Origin: Phycisphaeraceae bacterium
GTDB taxonomy: Bacteria; Planctomycetota; Phycisphaerae; Phycisphaerales; UBA1924
Length of the DNA stretch: 64,000 bases
Reading direction: 5' to 3'
Assembly: GCA_019636495.1 (NCBI GenBank)
Contig: JAHBXL010000011.1
Location: 62,001 to 126,000 of the forward strand
The position numbers and the translations under genes are program-made. The notes under the pieces are model-generated. The model searched no databases. It was not told where the DNA came from and saw only the letters and a program-made list of their open reading frames with translations. Positions within the stretch are counted from its first letter, which is position 1; every line of letters begins with the position of its first letter. Below, one piece after another: positions 24,810 to 33,191 of the stretch.

Positions 24810-25693
24810 TTGTTCGCCTCCTCTTTGGCCCGATACCACCCGGCGGTGTCCACGGGCTTGCCGCACTCCGAGCCTGCTGCCGCAATCGCGTCGGCGAACT
24901 CCATCCGCTCGAACACGTTTAGTTCACTTCCCGGCGAGCAGTTGATGACCTTGAACCCGTGCAGATCGAAGTGCGGCCTGAGCGCCTCGAAGCGCTTTTG
25001 CAAGGAGTCGTAGAGGATGTTGTTGTGCCGGATCGCTTCCTTCGTCCGCTCCTCGCTGAAGGCGTACTTGCGATCGCCCGCCATCTTGAAGTCGCACCCG
25101 AGCAGGTAGACCGTGCGGAAGCCCAGGTAGTGCAGCAGGTGCAGCGCCGCGAGCATCACGCTCCGCTTGCCCTTGATCCCCAGCGAATCGGTGTGCTCCC
25201 CGTCCTGGCCCCAGTTGATAGTGTCGCTCTTGAGGAACCGGCTGTGGTCGAAGTGATCGCTGCGACGGTAGAACAGCACGCCGGGCATCTGGCGGACCTT
25301 GAACGCGCTACCACGGAACGAACCGTCGGGGTTCTGGACGCGGAGACGCTTGTCGAAGTGCGAGACGGGCACGATCTTCAGGATGCCCGGGTCCTTCCAG
25401 CCGGTGTCGATGAAGCGCCCGGGGTCATCCACGCACGTCCACAGCGTCGGGCGGTGGAGCGACCAAGCGTTGTTCACCGCCATCGTGACGATGCCGCGCC
25501 GGTTGAGCTGCGTGAGGTCGATCTGGCTGAGCGACGGTCCCGAGAGCATCAGGAACGCCGACCGCCCCCTGTAGAAGTCGCACAGGGACATGGAGTCGAA
25601 GTCGGCGGTGTAGAGCCGCACGCCCGACCGCGCGGGCTTGCGCTGCTTGAGCCCCGCCTGCAATGCCGCGATGTCGCCGCTGTTCTCACGCAT
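24806..25693 (-). CDS. MptE/DUF115-like or sialyltransferase-like protein
   Basis: Seen: 295 residues with a Rossmann-like start (FLMLSGPSLSQI), an IVTMAVNNAW segment and a later LGCDF motif, followed by long helices. Known: GPSL and (A/V)NN motifs occur in DUF115/MptE-like proteins and in some phage or capsule sialyltransferases, where they form the nucleotide-binding site. No TM or signal segment is visible. It overlaps the methyltransferase gene by 8 bases and the Hint gene by GTGA, so all three are probably expressed together. Inferred: a sugar- or nucleotide-linked modifying enzyme acting on phage or cell-surface products; the substrate is unknown. Confidence 0.6.
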   Translation of the reverse strand: MRENSGDIAALQAGLKQRKPARSGVRLYTADFDSMSLCDFYRGRSAFLMLSGPSLSQIDLTQLNRRGIVTMAVNNAWSLHRPTLWTCVDDPGRFIDTGWKDPGILKIVPVSHFDKRLRVQNPDGSFRGSAFKVRQMPGVLFYRRSDHFDHSRFLKSDTINWGQDGEHTDSLGIKGKRSVMLAALHLLHYLGFRTVYLLGCDFKMAGDRKYAFSEERTKEAIRHNNILYDSLQKRFEALRPHFDLHGFKVINCSPGSELNVFERMEFADAIAAAGSECGKPVDTAGWYRAKEEANK

Positions 25694-26252
25694 CGTTGAA
25701 CACCCCTGCGATGTACCTGGGCGCGCCCTGTCCCTGGCGCACCGTGCCCACCCGACCGATCCGCTCCATCCACCACCCGCGGGACCGCACCGTCGGGTGC
25801 AGCCCTTCGCCGTTCACCTTCGTCTTGCTTTCGCGCGTACAAATCGAGAACACGAACCGTCCGCCAGGCACCGCGATTCGCCGCATCTCGTCGAGCACCT
25901 CATCCACCTCCTCGGGGAGCAGGTGTTCGAGGGCGTCGAACGCGGTCACCACGTCGGCGATGCCCGCCGACAGCGGGACGCGGTGCATGGGCGCCACGAT
26001 GTCCGCCTCGGGGAACGCGAAGTCCACGCCGAGCCCGTCGATCCCCAGCCGCCGCAGGTGCTGTATAAAGAGGTTTCGGCCACAGCCGAAGTCCACCACG
26101 AACCGGGGTTTGAACCCCTGCACCAACGAATAGGCGTGCTGGCCGTGATTGCTGGAGCCGTAGCGCGTGCCGCCGAGCGCGACGTACTTGCCACGCTCGT
26201 GCTCGCGGCGGGCTTCCAGATCGACAGGATTTGGGGTTTGGGTTTCAGACAT
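25686..26252 (-). CDS. Class I SAM-dependent methyltransferase
   Basis: Seen: 188 residues with motif I VVDFGCGRN near residues 50-58, an acidic GVDF after the second strand, and an FDALEHL segment typical of Methyltransf_11-type folds. No target-recognition domain is visible, so the substrate is unknown. The ATG overlaps the stop of the upstream gene by 8 bases, and the next gene's ATG overlaps its stop. Inferred: a small-molecule, sugar or protein methyltransferase in the tail-end module; DNA methylation is less likely because no DPPY or TRD is present. Confidence 0.75.
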   Translation of the reverse strand: MSETQTPNPVDLEARREHERGKYVALGGTRYGSSNHGQHAYSLVQGFKPRFVVDFGCGRNLFIQHLRRLGIDGLGVDFAFPEADIVAPMHRVPLSAGIADVVTAFDALEHLLPEEVDEVLDEMRRIAVPGGRFVFSICTRESKTKVNGEGLHPTVRSRGWWMERIGRVGTVRQGQGAPRYIAGVFNDA

Positions 26253-27258
26253 AGAGCCACACCGGAACGTCGAACTCCACCAACTCGATGCCGTTGAGGG
26301 CCTGGAAGCACCACACCGTGACGCCGCGCGTGTCGCGCTCGGCGGTCATCTGCACGGCCACGCCCTTCAGAATGGGCCGCAAGATCGGGATCGCGGCCTT
26401 CCGTGGGCAGAACCCTGCGGGGTTGAACGGCTCCAACTGCCCCGGCACGAAGTACGACCGCACGCCGCCGAAGCCGTCGGTGCCCTCTGGCTCCTGATCC
26501 GGCACGTCGCTGTGGTGGCTCTCGAAGCGATTGATCGCGAACTTGTCCGGGTCGCCCGCCGAGGAGAGCCCATCCTCGACCTTGATGTAGCGCCCGAAGG
26601 TTTCGCTCTCGGGGTCGCCATCAATCGCTGCTTCGTCCCACGGGTAGCGCCAACGGAACCGTTCTCCCGTGATCTCGACCGCCTCCCCCAGGATGACGAC
26701 GATCTTGTCGGAGCGAGGGCGGCCGATGTCCACGACAGCCCACTTCTCCCCGACCCCATCTTCCTTCCACAGGATCACGCTGCCGCCGGAGCCGCTCGAT
26801 ACGAGCACCCGCTCGCCCGGCTTGATGTCCGCGAAGGCGTGCTCTTCCTCCTCGACGTACAGGCGGACGGGGGTGACGCCGTGGATGACGCATGGCCCCA
26901 TCTCGCCGGCGATGATCGGTTCGCGGGCCACGACGAAGCGCCCCGGCGGCGTCTCCTCGTCCGGCTCGATCCCCTTCAGCGCCATCCGGTTCTGGAAGGT
27001 CTTCTCCGGCCCCTCATCGCCGGGGGGGAAGAGCGGCCCGTCGATGGCCAGAACGTGGTAGCGGTCCAGGTCCGTGCCCGAGTCGTTGCGGACCGGCACG
27101 ACGCCGTGCTGCCGCCCTCCGTCGCGGAGTTCGCCTGAGAAGCGATCCTGCTGGCGGCGCTTGAGGTCGAGCGCCGCATCGACGAAGGCGTTGTACGCGC
27201 GCGCGGGGACGCGGAGCGGTTCGCCGGGCCGGACTTTGCGGAGGTCGTCTCCCATCAT
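26245..27258 (-). CDS. Unknown phage tail-region protein, beta-rich
   Basis: I do not recognise this protein. Seen: 337 residues, no signal peptide, an N-terminal PGEPLRVPARAYNAFVDAA helix, then mostly strand-like sequence with many Asp/Glu/Gly/Pro and a C-terminal hydrophobic strand ending VPVWLYV. The start (ATG) overlaps the upstream stop by ATGA. Its position between the 271-residue protein after the tape measure and the methyltransferase suggests a tail-tip, baseplate or receptor-binding part; that is inference from gene order alone. Confidence 0.55.
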   Translation of the reverse strand: MMGDDLRKVRPGEPLRVPARAYNAFVDAALDLKRRQQDRFSGELRDGGRQHGVVPVRNDSGTDLDRYHVLAIDGPLFPPGDEGPEKTFQNRMALKGIEPDEETPPGRFVVAREPIIAGEMGPCVIHGVTPVRLYVEEEEHAFADIKPGERVLVSSGSGGSVILWKEDGVGEKWAVVDIGRPRSDKIVVILGEAVEITGERFRWRYPWDEAAIDGDPESETFGRYIKVEDGLSSAGDPDKFAINRFESHHSDVPDQEPEGTDGFGGVRSYFVPGQLEPFNPAGFCPRKAAIPILRPILKGVAVQMTAERDTRGVTVWCFQALNGIELVEFDVPVWLYV

Positions 27259-28070
27259 TCAAGCCCCAGGCCAGCGAAACTGCCGTCGTCATAGACCCGC
27301 TCGATGTACGCCGCGATGGGGCGCTTCACGATCGCCTTGGCCGCCGTGTCCTCCTGGTCGGCGTACCGCACCCACAGGTACTCCCACCCCTTCTTGCTGA
27401 TCCCGGTGATGGGGCCGATGGTGAGGCCCGTGACGTTGGGGCTCCCCGCGAAGCGGTAGGTGATCTCCCAATCCGCGTCCTCGCCGAGCTGCGTGCGCTT
27501 CGAGCCCGTCGCACCGAGGAACAGCACCTCGCCCGGCTGAAAGCCCTTGAACGTGTCGCTGTTCACCTTCCCGGTGAGGTTGAAGAGGATGCCCTTGTAC
27601 GCGCCGGTGATTTCCTCGTCGGGCTTGTAGTGTGTCTCGGTGAAGTTGAACACGGGGACCGCGATGTCCACACCCTCGACGCCGTCGGCGCTGACGCCGA
27701 TCGCGCCCTTGAAGTCCGGGGCGGCCCCGACACCCGGTGCTGGATACCGATGCACCGTCGCCAGTGACTGGGTGATGTGCTGGGTGCCGCCGCCGGTGTC
27801 GAACGAGTACACCGCCTCGCCACCGGGCGTGATGCTGCCCGACGATTGGCCGTAGCGCACGACGCCGTCCCAGAGGTCCGGTCCGAGCGGCTCGACCGAG
27901 ACGGACTGCCGCGGCAGGCCCGCGAACGTGTCGTCGGACTCATCCTCCAGGGCGTCCCTGGCGGCGATAGCGTCGTCGGTGCCGAGGACGATGAACGCCA
28001 GCTCCGCCGAGGGGTTCTGCCCCTTGGTGAGCCGCCGCGAATCGAACTTCTCACGCACCTCGATCGGCAC
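27255..28070 (-). CDS. Unknown structural protein downstream of tape measure
   Basis: Not recognised. Seen: 271 residues, GTG start with a GGAG ribosome site, soluble, Gly/Asp/Thr-rich and mainly strand-like sequence, with a central HYKPDEEITGAYKG segment. No enzyme motif. Gene order (directly after the tape measure) is where distal tail proteins or baseplate hub proteins usually lie in siphophages, so a distal tail role is inferred. Its stop overlaps the start of the following gene (ATGA). Confidence 0.55.
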   Translation of the reverse strand: MPIEVREKFDSRRLTKGQNPSAELAFIVLGTDDAIAARDALEDESDDTFAGLPRQSVSVEPLGPDLWDGVVRYGQSSGSITPGGEAVYSFDTGGGTQHITQSLATVHRYPAPGVGAAPDFKGAIGVSADGVEGVDIAVPVFNFTETHYKPDEEITGAYKGILFNLTGKVNSDTFKGFQPGEVLFLGATGSKRTQLGEDADWEITYRFAGSPNVTGLTIGPITGISKKGWEYLWVRYADQEDTAAKAIVKRPIAAYIERVYDDGSFAGLGLE

Positions 28071-28082
28071 TCGCTACTCCAT

Positions 28083-30080
28083 TTAGGTGAACGCCAGCCC
28101 ACCCGCACCGACCGCGTCGGCCAGGCGCTTGGTGTTCTTCGCTGTCTGCTCGCTCGCGCGGGCGGTTCGTTCCGCCGCATCGCCGCCGCCCAAGCCCGCC
28201 ACGCCCTCCGCGTTGAACGTGCCGGTGACGCTGATTCCCTTGCCGATCGCGGCCCCGAGCCCCGACAACCGGTCCTCGAACTCGGCCATGAGGTCCTGCG
28301 GGGACTTCCGCGAGCCGCGCTCCGCGTCCGCCGCTTCGCGCTTCTGGCGGGCCAGCTCGATCGCGTCGGCGAGCTTCTTCTTCGCGGCGTCGAGCGCCGC
28401 CTGCGATTCCGCAAGCCCAGCCTCGGTCTTGTCCTTCAGGGCATTCTGGGCATCCTCGAAGTCCTGCCCGATGGCGGCGAGCGTGGCCTCGTGGATGGCC
28501 GCGGACTGCTCGCGCTCCGCCGCCCGTTCCTTCTCTCGCGCGGCCACCGTCTGCTGGGCCGCGTTCTCCAACTCGACGAGGCGTGACTCCAACTGCTGAT
28601 CGACCGCCCTCTTCGCGGCGTCCACATCCAGCCCGGAATCGAACAGCCCCTGGATCTCCAGCATCCGCTTGGCGACCCAGGACGACGCCTCCTCCCAGAT
28701 CATCTGGAAGCCCGTGGCAAAGTTGGTCCAGGTCTTGGAAAGGAAGGCGACCGTTTCGATCCAGCCAACCTCGAGGGCATGGAACACAATCTGGGCGGCG
28801 GCCAGCGCGCCGTACCACATGGAATAAGCGGTGGAGACGAAGAACTCCTTCGCGCCAAGCCACGCCTTGTTCAGCGCCGCCACGCCCTGCTGCCAGATGA
28901 CCTTGAGGGACAACCAGAGAATCTCTGCCGCGAGAGCGATGTCGCCGGCGGCGAGGGCATCGGCGATGCCCCCCACGACCTTGCTGACCCACTCCCGCAG
29001 CGCCGTGAACTGCTCCCCGAGCCACGACAGAGCCTCACCGCCCATACCGGTGGCGACTACAAGCACGCCCCCGAGCGCAACGATCGCGGCGATGACCAGG
29101 CCAACGGGCGAGAGGACCGCGCCGATGGCCGCACCGATGAGGCTGAATGCCGTCCCGATCCCGCCGATGATCCCGGCCACCAGGCCCAGCGCCGCACCGA
29201 TCCCGGAGATGACGTATCCCAGGGCGATGATCGCGACGCCCGCCACGGCGACGGCGGCCGCGACCTTGAGCGCCCACACGACGAGGTCTTTGTTCTCCTT
29301 GATCCAGGCGGTGGCGGTCACGACCACGCGGGTGATCCGCGCGGTCAGCTCCTTGAGGGTGGGTGCGAGGGTCCCGCCGATCGTGAACACGCCCTGTTTG
29401 AGCACCTTCCAGAGGGTGCCGAGGGCATCGTTGAGTTCCGCCGCGTCGCGGGCGGTCTCCGTGCTGACCGTCAGGCCCAGTTTGCGGGCTTGCTCTTGCA
29501 TCTCGTTGATGCCAGCGGCTCCGTCGGCCATGAGCGGGAGCAGCTTCGTGCCTGCCTTACCGAAGAGTTCCATCGCGAGGGACGCCCGCAACGCCGGGTC
29601 CTGGACCTGTGAGATGCGGTCGGCTAACAACTTGAACTGCTGGTCGGGTGACAACTTCGCCAGGTCGGCCACGGTCAATCCGAGCAGCCCGAGGGCCTCG
29701 TTCGCTCCCTGCGATCCCTTGGCAGCCTCCACGAGCGACTTCTGCATGACGCGGAGGCCGTTCTCCAGTGTTTCCATGTCGGTGCCGGCGAGGTCGGCGG
29801 CGTACCCGAGCTCCGAAAGCGCCTCGACGCTCACGCCCGTCCGCTGACTCATCTTGTCCAGCACGTCCCCGGTGTCGGAGAAGGCCTTCGCCGTGCCGAG
29901 CAGTGCCGTGATCGCAGCTGCGCCGATGCCCGCCATCCTGGTGCCGATGGAGCGCAGCCCCGCGCCGAAGGCTTCGAGCTTCTTCTGCGCCGCCTTCAGT
30001 CCGGCCGACAGCTTGTCGCTGACGCCCAGTTCAACGAAGGCCCTGCCTGCTCGGATGCCGCGCGTGTCGGCCACGGTCAA
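28083..30080 (-). CDS. Phage tail tape measure protein
   Basis: Sets tail length and exits with DNA in long-tailed phages. Seen: 665 residues, an N-terminal helical region with the MAGIGAAAITALLG and SDTGDVLDKMSQRTG motifs of TP901-type tape measures, several hydrophobic helices at about 250-340, and a C-terminal Ala/Glu/Lys-rich coiled coil at about 470-600. The upstream stop overlaps a TTG start (TTGA); a GTG two codons on is an alternative. The length predicts a fairly short tail for a siphovirus-like particle. It follows the gp10-like and lipoprotein genes, with two genes placed between the tail chaperone and this one. Confidence 0.9.
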   Translation of the reverse strand: MTVADTRGIRAGRAFVELGVSDKLSAGLKAAQKKLEAFGAGLRSIGTRMAGIGAAAITALLGTAKAFSDTGDVLDKMSQRTGVSVEALSELGYAADLAGTDMETLENGLRVMQKSLVEAAKGSQGANEALGLLGLTVADLAKLSPDQQFKLLADRISQVQDPALRASLAMELFGKAGTKLLPLMADGAAGINEMQEQARKLGLTVSTETARDAAELNDALGTLWKVLKQGVFTIGGTLAPTLKELTARITRVVVTATAWIKENKDLVVWALKVAAAVAVAGVAIIALGYVISGIGAALGLVAGIIGGIGTAFSLIGAAIGAVLSPVGLVIAAIVALGGVLVVATGMGGEALSWLGEQFTALREWVSKVVGGIADALAAGDIALAAEILWLSLKVIWQQGVAALNKAWLGAKEFFVSTAYSMWYGALAAAQIVFHALEVGWIETVAFLSKTWTNFATGFQMIWEEASSWVAKRMLEIQGLFDSGLDVDAAKRAVDQQLESRLVELENAAQQTVAAREKERAAEREQSAAIHEATLAAIGQDFEDAQNALKDKTEAGLAESQAALDAAKKKLADAIELARQKREAADAERGSRKSPQDLMAEFEDRLSGLGAAIGKGISVTGTFNAEGVAGLGGGDAAERTARASEQTAKNTKRLADAVGAGGLAFT

Positions 30081-30508
30081 TCACCTTTCCTGATCGAGTT
30101 GCGCCACAGCAGCGGAAGCTGCGGGCGTTCCTTCTCCAGCGCCGGGGCCATGTAGGGCCTGGGCGCGATCTTCACCTTCCGCGAAGTCAACCTTCCTCCC
30201 CGCCGCGACAGGACGACTGTCTCGCCGCCGTACTCCAGCACGTTGGGAGCGGTGCTCTTCTTGAAGCCCACCGGGCCGACGACTACGGAGTCGGCGGCCT
30301 TGTCGTACCCGAAAAGGATCAGCCGCGGCAGGCTCCCTTCATGCGAGTGCGGCGGCGATCCCGGAGGTGCGGACTTCTTGCGCTTGCGGATGCTCGTCTT
30401 CGCCGCCGTGCGGATGAACGCGCCGGCCTTGCTGAGTACCTTTCGCTTGGCGTTGTCGACCGCCGCCATCACGACGTGGCGGTCGAAGAACATGTCCTTG
30501 ATCCGCAT
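30077..30508 (-). CDS. HK97 gp10-like head-tail or tail-completion protein
   Basis: Seen: 143 residues with an N-terminal helix, a strongly basic middle (KTSIRKRKKSAPPG), an FGYDK/VVVGPVGFKK strand pair, and a short APRPYMAPALE helix near the C-terminus. This pattern resembles HK97 gp10-type tail-completion or minor tail proteins. A longer in-frame reading to 31066 overlaps the upstream lipoprotein gene, so the ATG at 30508 is preferred. It overlaps the tape measure start by TTGA. Inferred: it completes the tail or the head-tail joint. Confidence 0.6.
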   Translation of the reverse strand: MRIKDMFFDRHVVMAAVDNAKRKVLSKAGAFIRTAAKTSIRKRKKSAPPGSPPHSHEGSLPRLILFGYDKAADSVVVGPVGFKKSTAPNVLEYGGETVVLSRRGGRLTSRKVKIAPRPYMAPALEKERPQLPLLWRNSIRKGD

Positions 30509-30513
30509 GGTGA

Positions 30514-30996
30514 TCACGCCGTGGCCCCGCCCCCCGTCCCATTCCCGCCGGTGAAGTCGCGGCCCTTCTCGAGGCCCTTGTTGAAGGACGCCTCCTTCTC
30601 CTTGCGGAGCCGACCAGAGCCAAGGAACAGTCCGACGATGCCCGTGAGCGCCGGCAGCGCCGGCCCGAGCACGGGCAGCCCTGCGACCGTGGGCCCGACG
30701 GTTTCGAGCGCTGAGAGCGTGAGCTGGCTGAAGAGGCCGCGCAGCTCGCCGGCCTTCTCGATGCTGTTCTTCCACTGCGCGCCCGTGGTCTGCGTCCCGG
30801 TGAACCAGTTCTGGTACTCGACTTCCGCCTCGTTGAGGCTGAGCGTCGAGGGCAGGCCCGTGGTCTGCTGAATGGTATTGGGCGTCTTGACCTTGACGAT
30901 GTCGCCGAGGTCGAAGCCAGCGCAGGATGCGAGTACCAGGGCCAGGAGCAGCAGACCCACGATGTAGACATAGTGGCGGGTCGTCAGGTTCTTCAT
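30514..30996 (-). CDS. Phage lipoprotein of unknown function
   Basis: Seen: 160 residues with a leader and lipobox LVLASC (about residues 20-25), then a soluble helix-rich middle and a second hydrophobic segment near 106-127 (GLPVLGPALPALTGIVGLF), ending in a charged and Gly-rich tail. An earlier frame to 31287 is rejected because the ATG at 30996 begins at the signal peptide and overlaps the preceding stop (ATGA). A lipoprotein with a second hydrophobic helix could be a spanin-like or superinfection-related envelope protein, but there is no endolysin gene beside it. Function not known. Confidence 0.55.
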   Translation of the reverse strand: MKNLTTRHYVYIVGLLLLALVLASCAGFDLGDIVKVKTPNTIQQTTGLPSTLSLNEAEVEYQNWFTGTQTTGAQWKNSIEKAGELRGLFSQLTLSALETVGPTVAGLPVLGPALPALTGIVGLFLGSGRLRKEKEASFNKGLEKGRDFTGGNGTGGGATA

Positions 30997-31238
30997 CCGT
31001 GAGCCTCCTTGGGGTGACGCGGGAACTTGCCGTCGATGAACACGTCCTTGAGCACCGACACGCCAACCTTGACGGGCCGGGATCGCTGGGAGAACGGGTC
31101 GAAGTCGGATGGCTTGAGCCGGCGGGATCGCTTGGGGTCGCGGTTGGTGTTGGCGATGACCGCCAAAAGGCTGGCGGCGATCGACCAGTCGTGGCGCTGG
31201 CGGCCGTCGAGCATGGCCACCAATTCGCGCAGCGTCAG
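30993..31238 (-). CDS. Tail assembly chaperone, -1 frame extension (gpT-like part)
   Basis: Seen: an open frame with no convincing start codon that lies -1 relative to the upstream chaperone gene and overlaps its end. It encodes LTLRELVAML and a DRDPKRSRRLKPSDF-type segment, about 81 residues after the slip site; the frame stays open further upstream (to about 31283) with a plausible reading IWQCAGIVGL. Known: gpG/gpGT tail chaperones are made by -1 frameshifting so that the T part is fused to G. Inferred: this is the T part. Its stop overlaps the lipoprotein ATG. If the family sequence begins upstream of 31238, the slip must occur earlier than GGGCCCC or a noncanonical start is used. Confidence 0.55.
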   Translation of the reverse strand: MTLRELVAMLDGRQRHDWSIAASLLAVIANTNRDPKRSRRLKPSDFDPFSQRSRPVKVGVSVLKDVFIDGKFPRHPKEAHG

Positions 31239-31726
31239 GGGCCCGGGGTCGAGACCGACGATGCCGGCGCACTGCCAGATGAGGCACCAGCAGTCTCCAG
31301 CAGCCGGTCGGCGAGCCGGTCCAGCTCCCCGCTGTCCAGCTTCTTCTCCACCAGGTCGCGGGCCCGCTCCATCACCTTCTTCGTGGCCTGGAGCACCCGC
31401 CCGAGGTTGGCCCGGTCCCTCGGGCTCGGGCAGAAACCCACGAGCTCCTCCAGCACCGCCGTGGTCGCGGCCTCGATGGCGTCGCCCGCCATCGCCTTGC
31501 CGAACTCCTCGTCGGACACCGGAGGGGTGGCGGCATCCGCTTCGGGCTTGCAGATGGCGTAGACAACGTCGCAGAGCAGCACCGGGTCGCGGATGAGCTT
31601 CTCGATCAGCGTCCCCTCGATGACCTGCATGAGGTCGACGCCCGTGAGCCCGCGCACTCGCTTGAGCGTGGCGACGTTGATGTCCACCGTCCAGGTCCGG
31701 CCCGCGTTGTCCTTGAACGTCCGCAT
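31235..31726 (-). CDS. Phage tail assembly chaperone (gpG-like)
   Basis: Seen: 163 residues starting with a beta-like segment (MRTFKDNAGRTWTVDINVATLKRV), then helices, and ending in a Ser/Ala/Pro-rich tail where frameshifting is predicted. A GGAGG site precedes the ATG. Its position just after the major tail protein is the usual place for gpG. Known: gpG and gpGT assist tail tube and tape-measure assembly and are absent from the virion. Two other genes separate it from the tape measure here, an arrangement somewhat unlike lambda. Confidence 0.75.
   Translation of the reverse strand: MRTFKDNAGRTWTVDINVATLKRVRGLTGVDLMQVIEGTLIEKLIRDPVLLCDVVYAICKPEADAATPPVSDEEFGKAMAGDAIEAATTAVLEELVGFCPSPRDRANLGRVLQATKKVMERARDLVEKKLDSGELDRLADRLLETAGASSGSAPASSVSTPGP
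31238..31244 (-). other. Candidate -1 slippery heptamer GGGCCCC before UGA
   Basis: Seen: read on the minus strand, G GGC CCC directly precedes the TGA stop of the tail chaperone gene. It satisfies the X XXY YYZ pattern, and slipping back one base continues into the open downstream frame. Known: tail chaperone genes of long-tailed phages commonly use such sites. A flanking hairpin was not evaluated. Confidence 0.45.
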
Positions 31727-31791
31727 CCATGCCCTCCGTGCTCAGCAACCCGACAGCAATACGACGCAAACCCGACCGCAAACCAACAGCC

Positions 31792-32220
31792 TCAGCCGCC
31801 GATCCAGGACGGGGCCGTCGCCGAGTACGTCACCTTCGCCGTGACCGAGACGGTGATGGCCTCCTCGAGGGCCTCGTTCCGCGAGAAGTTGGTGATGGAG
31901 AAGTCCGCCTGCAGCCCCTGGCCGCCGGTGTCGTCGAGGATCTGGAGTCCGATCGGATCGTTCTGGAAGAAGGCGTTCTTGATGGCGGTGAACCCGGCGT
32001 CCGCCGTGTCCCAGACCATCTCGAACTCGACGCTCGCCTCCTTGAGCGTGGCGACGGTCGCCCGCCAGCCCGCGTTGGCGCGGGTGGTCACATCGGCCTC
32101 TCCCGCCTCTAGGCTGAGAGTCACGTCGCGGGTGTTGCCGAGGGCGAGCCACCCGCCGCCGCCGCCCTGGCCGCCGACCTTGTAGAGCAGCTTGGCTTCC
32201 ATGCCGAGTTTGATTGCCAT
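31792..32220 (-). CDS. Major tail tube protein
   Basis: Seen: 142 residues with the TP901-1-like tail tube pattern: an N-terminal strand (LLYKVGG), DVTLSLEAGEADVTTR with the AGWRATVATLK loop, a central DPIGLQILDD strand, and SVTAKVTYSATAP near the end. A GGAG site precedes the ATG. It is followed by the chaperone gene, the standard siphovirus order. Known: hexamers of this protein stack to form the tail tube. No extra Ig-like domain is visible. Confidence 0.85.
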   Translation of the reverse strand: MAIKLGMEAKLLYKVGGQGGGGGWLALGNTRDVTLSLEAGEADVTTRANAGWRATVATLKEASVEFEMVWDTADAGFTAIKNAFFQNDPIGLQILDDTGGQGLQADFSITNFSRNEALEEAITVSVTAKVTYSATAPSWIGG

Positions 32221-32233
32221 CGCCCGACTCCTT

Positions 32234-32491
32234 TCACTCGGCGCTGTGGCCGACCACGAGCATGCTCTCGCCCGCCTTGCTCTTGACCTTGATCTTCGAG
32301 AGGTCCACCCGCTCGAAGTAGTACTGCGTGCCGGGTGCCACCGGGATCTCCTTGCCGTCCGTTCCTTCTAGGACGGCGTCCTGGGTGTTGGTGTGCGCCG
32401 CCGTCAGCGTGAACGTCGCGATCACCGATGTGCCCGACATGGGCACGTACCCGCTTTCGAGATCGACTTTGAGCGTGATCAGGTTCCTCAC
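32234..32491 (-). CDS. Small unknown protein in head-tail block
   Basis: Not recognised. Seen: 85 residues, a GTG start with GGAGG that spans the upstream stop, mainly beta sequence (LITLKVDLESGYVPM; EIPVAPGTQYYFERVDL) and no TM. Between the tail terminator-like gene and the tail tube gene, a tail-completion or spacer role is inferred from order alone. Confidence 0.55.
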   Translation of the reverse strand: MRNLITLKVDLESGYVPMSGTSVIATFTLTAAHTNTQDAVLEGTDGKEIPVAPGTQYYFERVDLSKIKVKSKAGESMLVVGHSAE

Positions 32492-32493
32492 GG

Positions 32494-32925
32494 CTACCTC
32501 CGCACTCGGTACGTGACGCTCAGGACACTCGTGAAAACCCGGTGCTGTTCCAGCGACTCGCTCGACACCACAGGCTCGTGCGCGATCCCGACCCACGCGG
32601 CGTCGGGCGCATCAGGCAAACGCTTCAGCCGAATGTGATCCGTGAGGGCCTCGACAAGGTCCAGCAGACCGTCGATCTCGGCCGCATCACCCTCGGCTGG
32701 CAGCTTCTTCTGCACGCCCACATCGAGCACGCACTCGAAAGTGCTGCTGTCGCGGCTGGCGGCTGAGATGCCGGTGGTGCGGGGGACCACGGACACGCGG
32801 AGGTCTTTGAGGTCCTCCAGCGTGAACGCGGGCTGGAACATCCGCACCGCGTTCACGGGCTGCCCGACCGAACCGGCGTTGATGTGCGCGACCAGCGCGT
32901 CGGCGATGGCGACGATGGTGCTCAA
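32494..32925 (-). CDS. Tail terminator or minor tail protein
   Basis: Seen: 143 residues starting with an alpha helix (TIVAIADALVAHINAG), then strands including DLRVSVVPRTTGI and FECVLDVGVQKKL, ending FTSVLSVTYRVRR. The fold pattern (helix then beta sheet) resembles gpU-type tail terminators. A TTG start overlaps the preceding TGA. Inferred from order: it caps the tail tube at the head end. Family assignment moderate. Confidence 0.6.
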   Translation of the reverse strand: MSTIVAIADALVAHINAGSVGQPVNAVRMFQPAFTLEDLKDLRVSVVPRTTGISAASRDSSTFECVLDVGVQKKLPAEGDAAEIDGLLDLVEALTDHIRLKRLPDAPDAAWVGIAHEPVVSSESLEQHRVFTSVLSVTYRVRR

Positions 32926-33191
32926 AGGGCACCGCCCTTCGACGCGGCCATGCCCGACACCTTGCCCTCCAAGTACGACACGCGGCGCTCCATCGCCTGG
33001 TACTCGCCGCGGATGGACCGGGCCTCGCCGATGAACTCGTCCATCCGCTTCTCGAGCTGCTGGAGCTTGGTAGTGACCACGCCCCACTGGATGGTCATCG
33101 CGCCGGCGGCAAGGATGATCGCGACGAGCACGCCCGCCCACCGCGCCCCCCCATTGAACTTGGTCCCGTTCTGTCCATTCCCGTCTGACAT
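32922..33191 (-). CDS. Small membrane-anchored coiled-coil protein
   Basis: Seen: 89 residues with one TM helix near 17-38 followed by a coiled coil (LQQLEKRMDEF...AMERRVSYLE). Starts at GTG 33194 or ATG 33191; the second gives a tidy TGATG junction with a GGAG site. Such single-TM coiled-coil proteins in head-tail blocks include holin-like and i-spanin-like proteins, but no partner gene is visible. Function is inferred only weakly. Confidence 0.5.
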   Translation of the reverse strand: MSDGNGQNGTKFNGGARWAGVLVAIILAAGAMTIQWGVVTTKLQQLEKRMDEFIGEARSIRGEYQAMERRVSYLEGKVSGMAASKGGAL

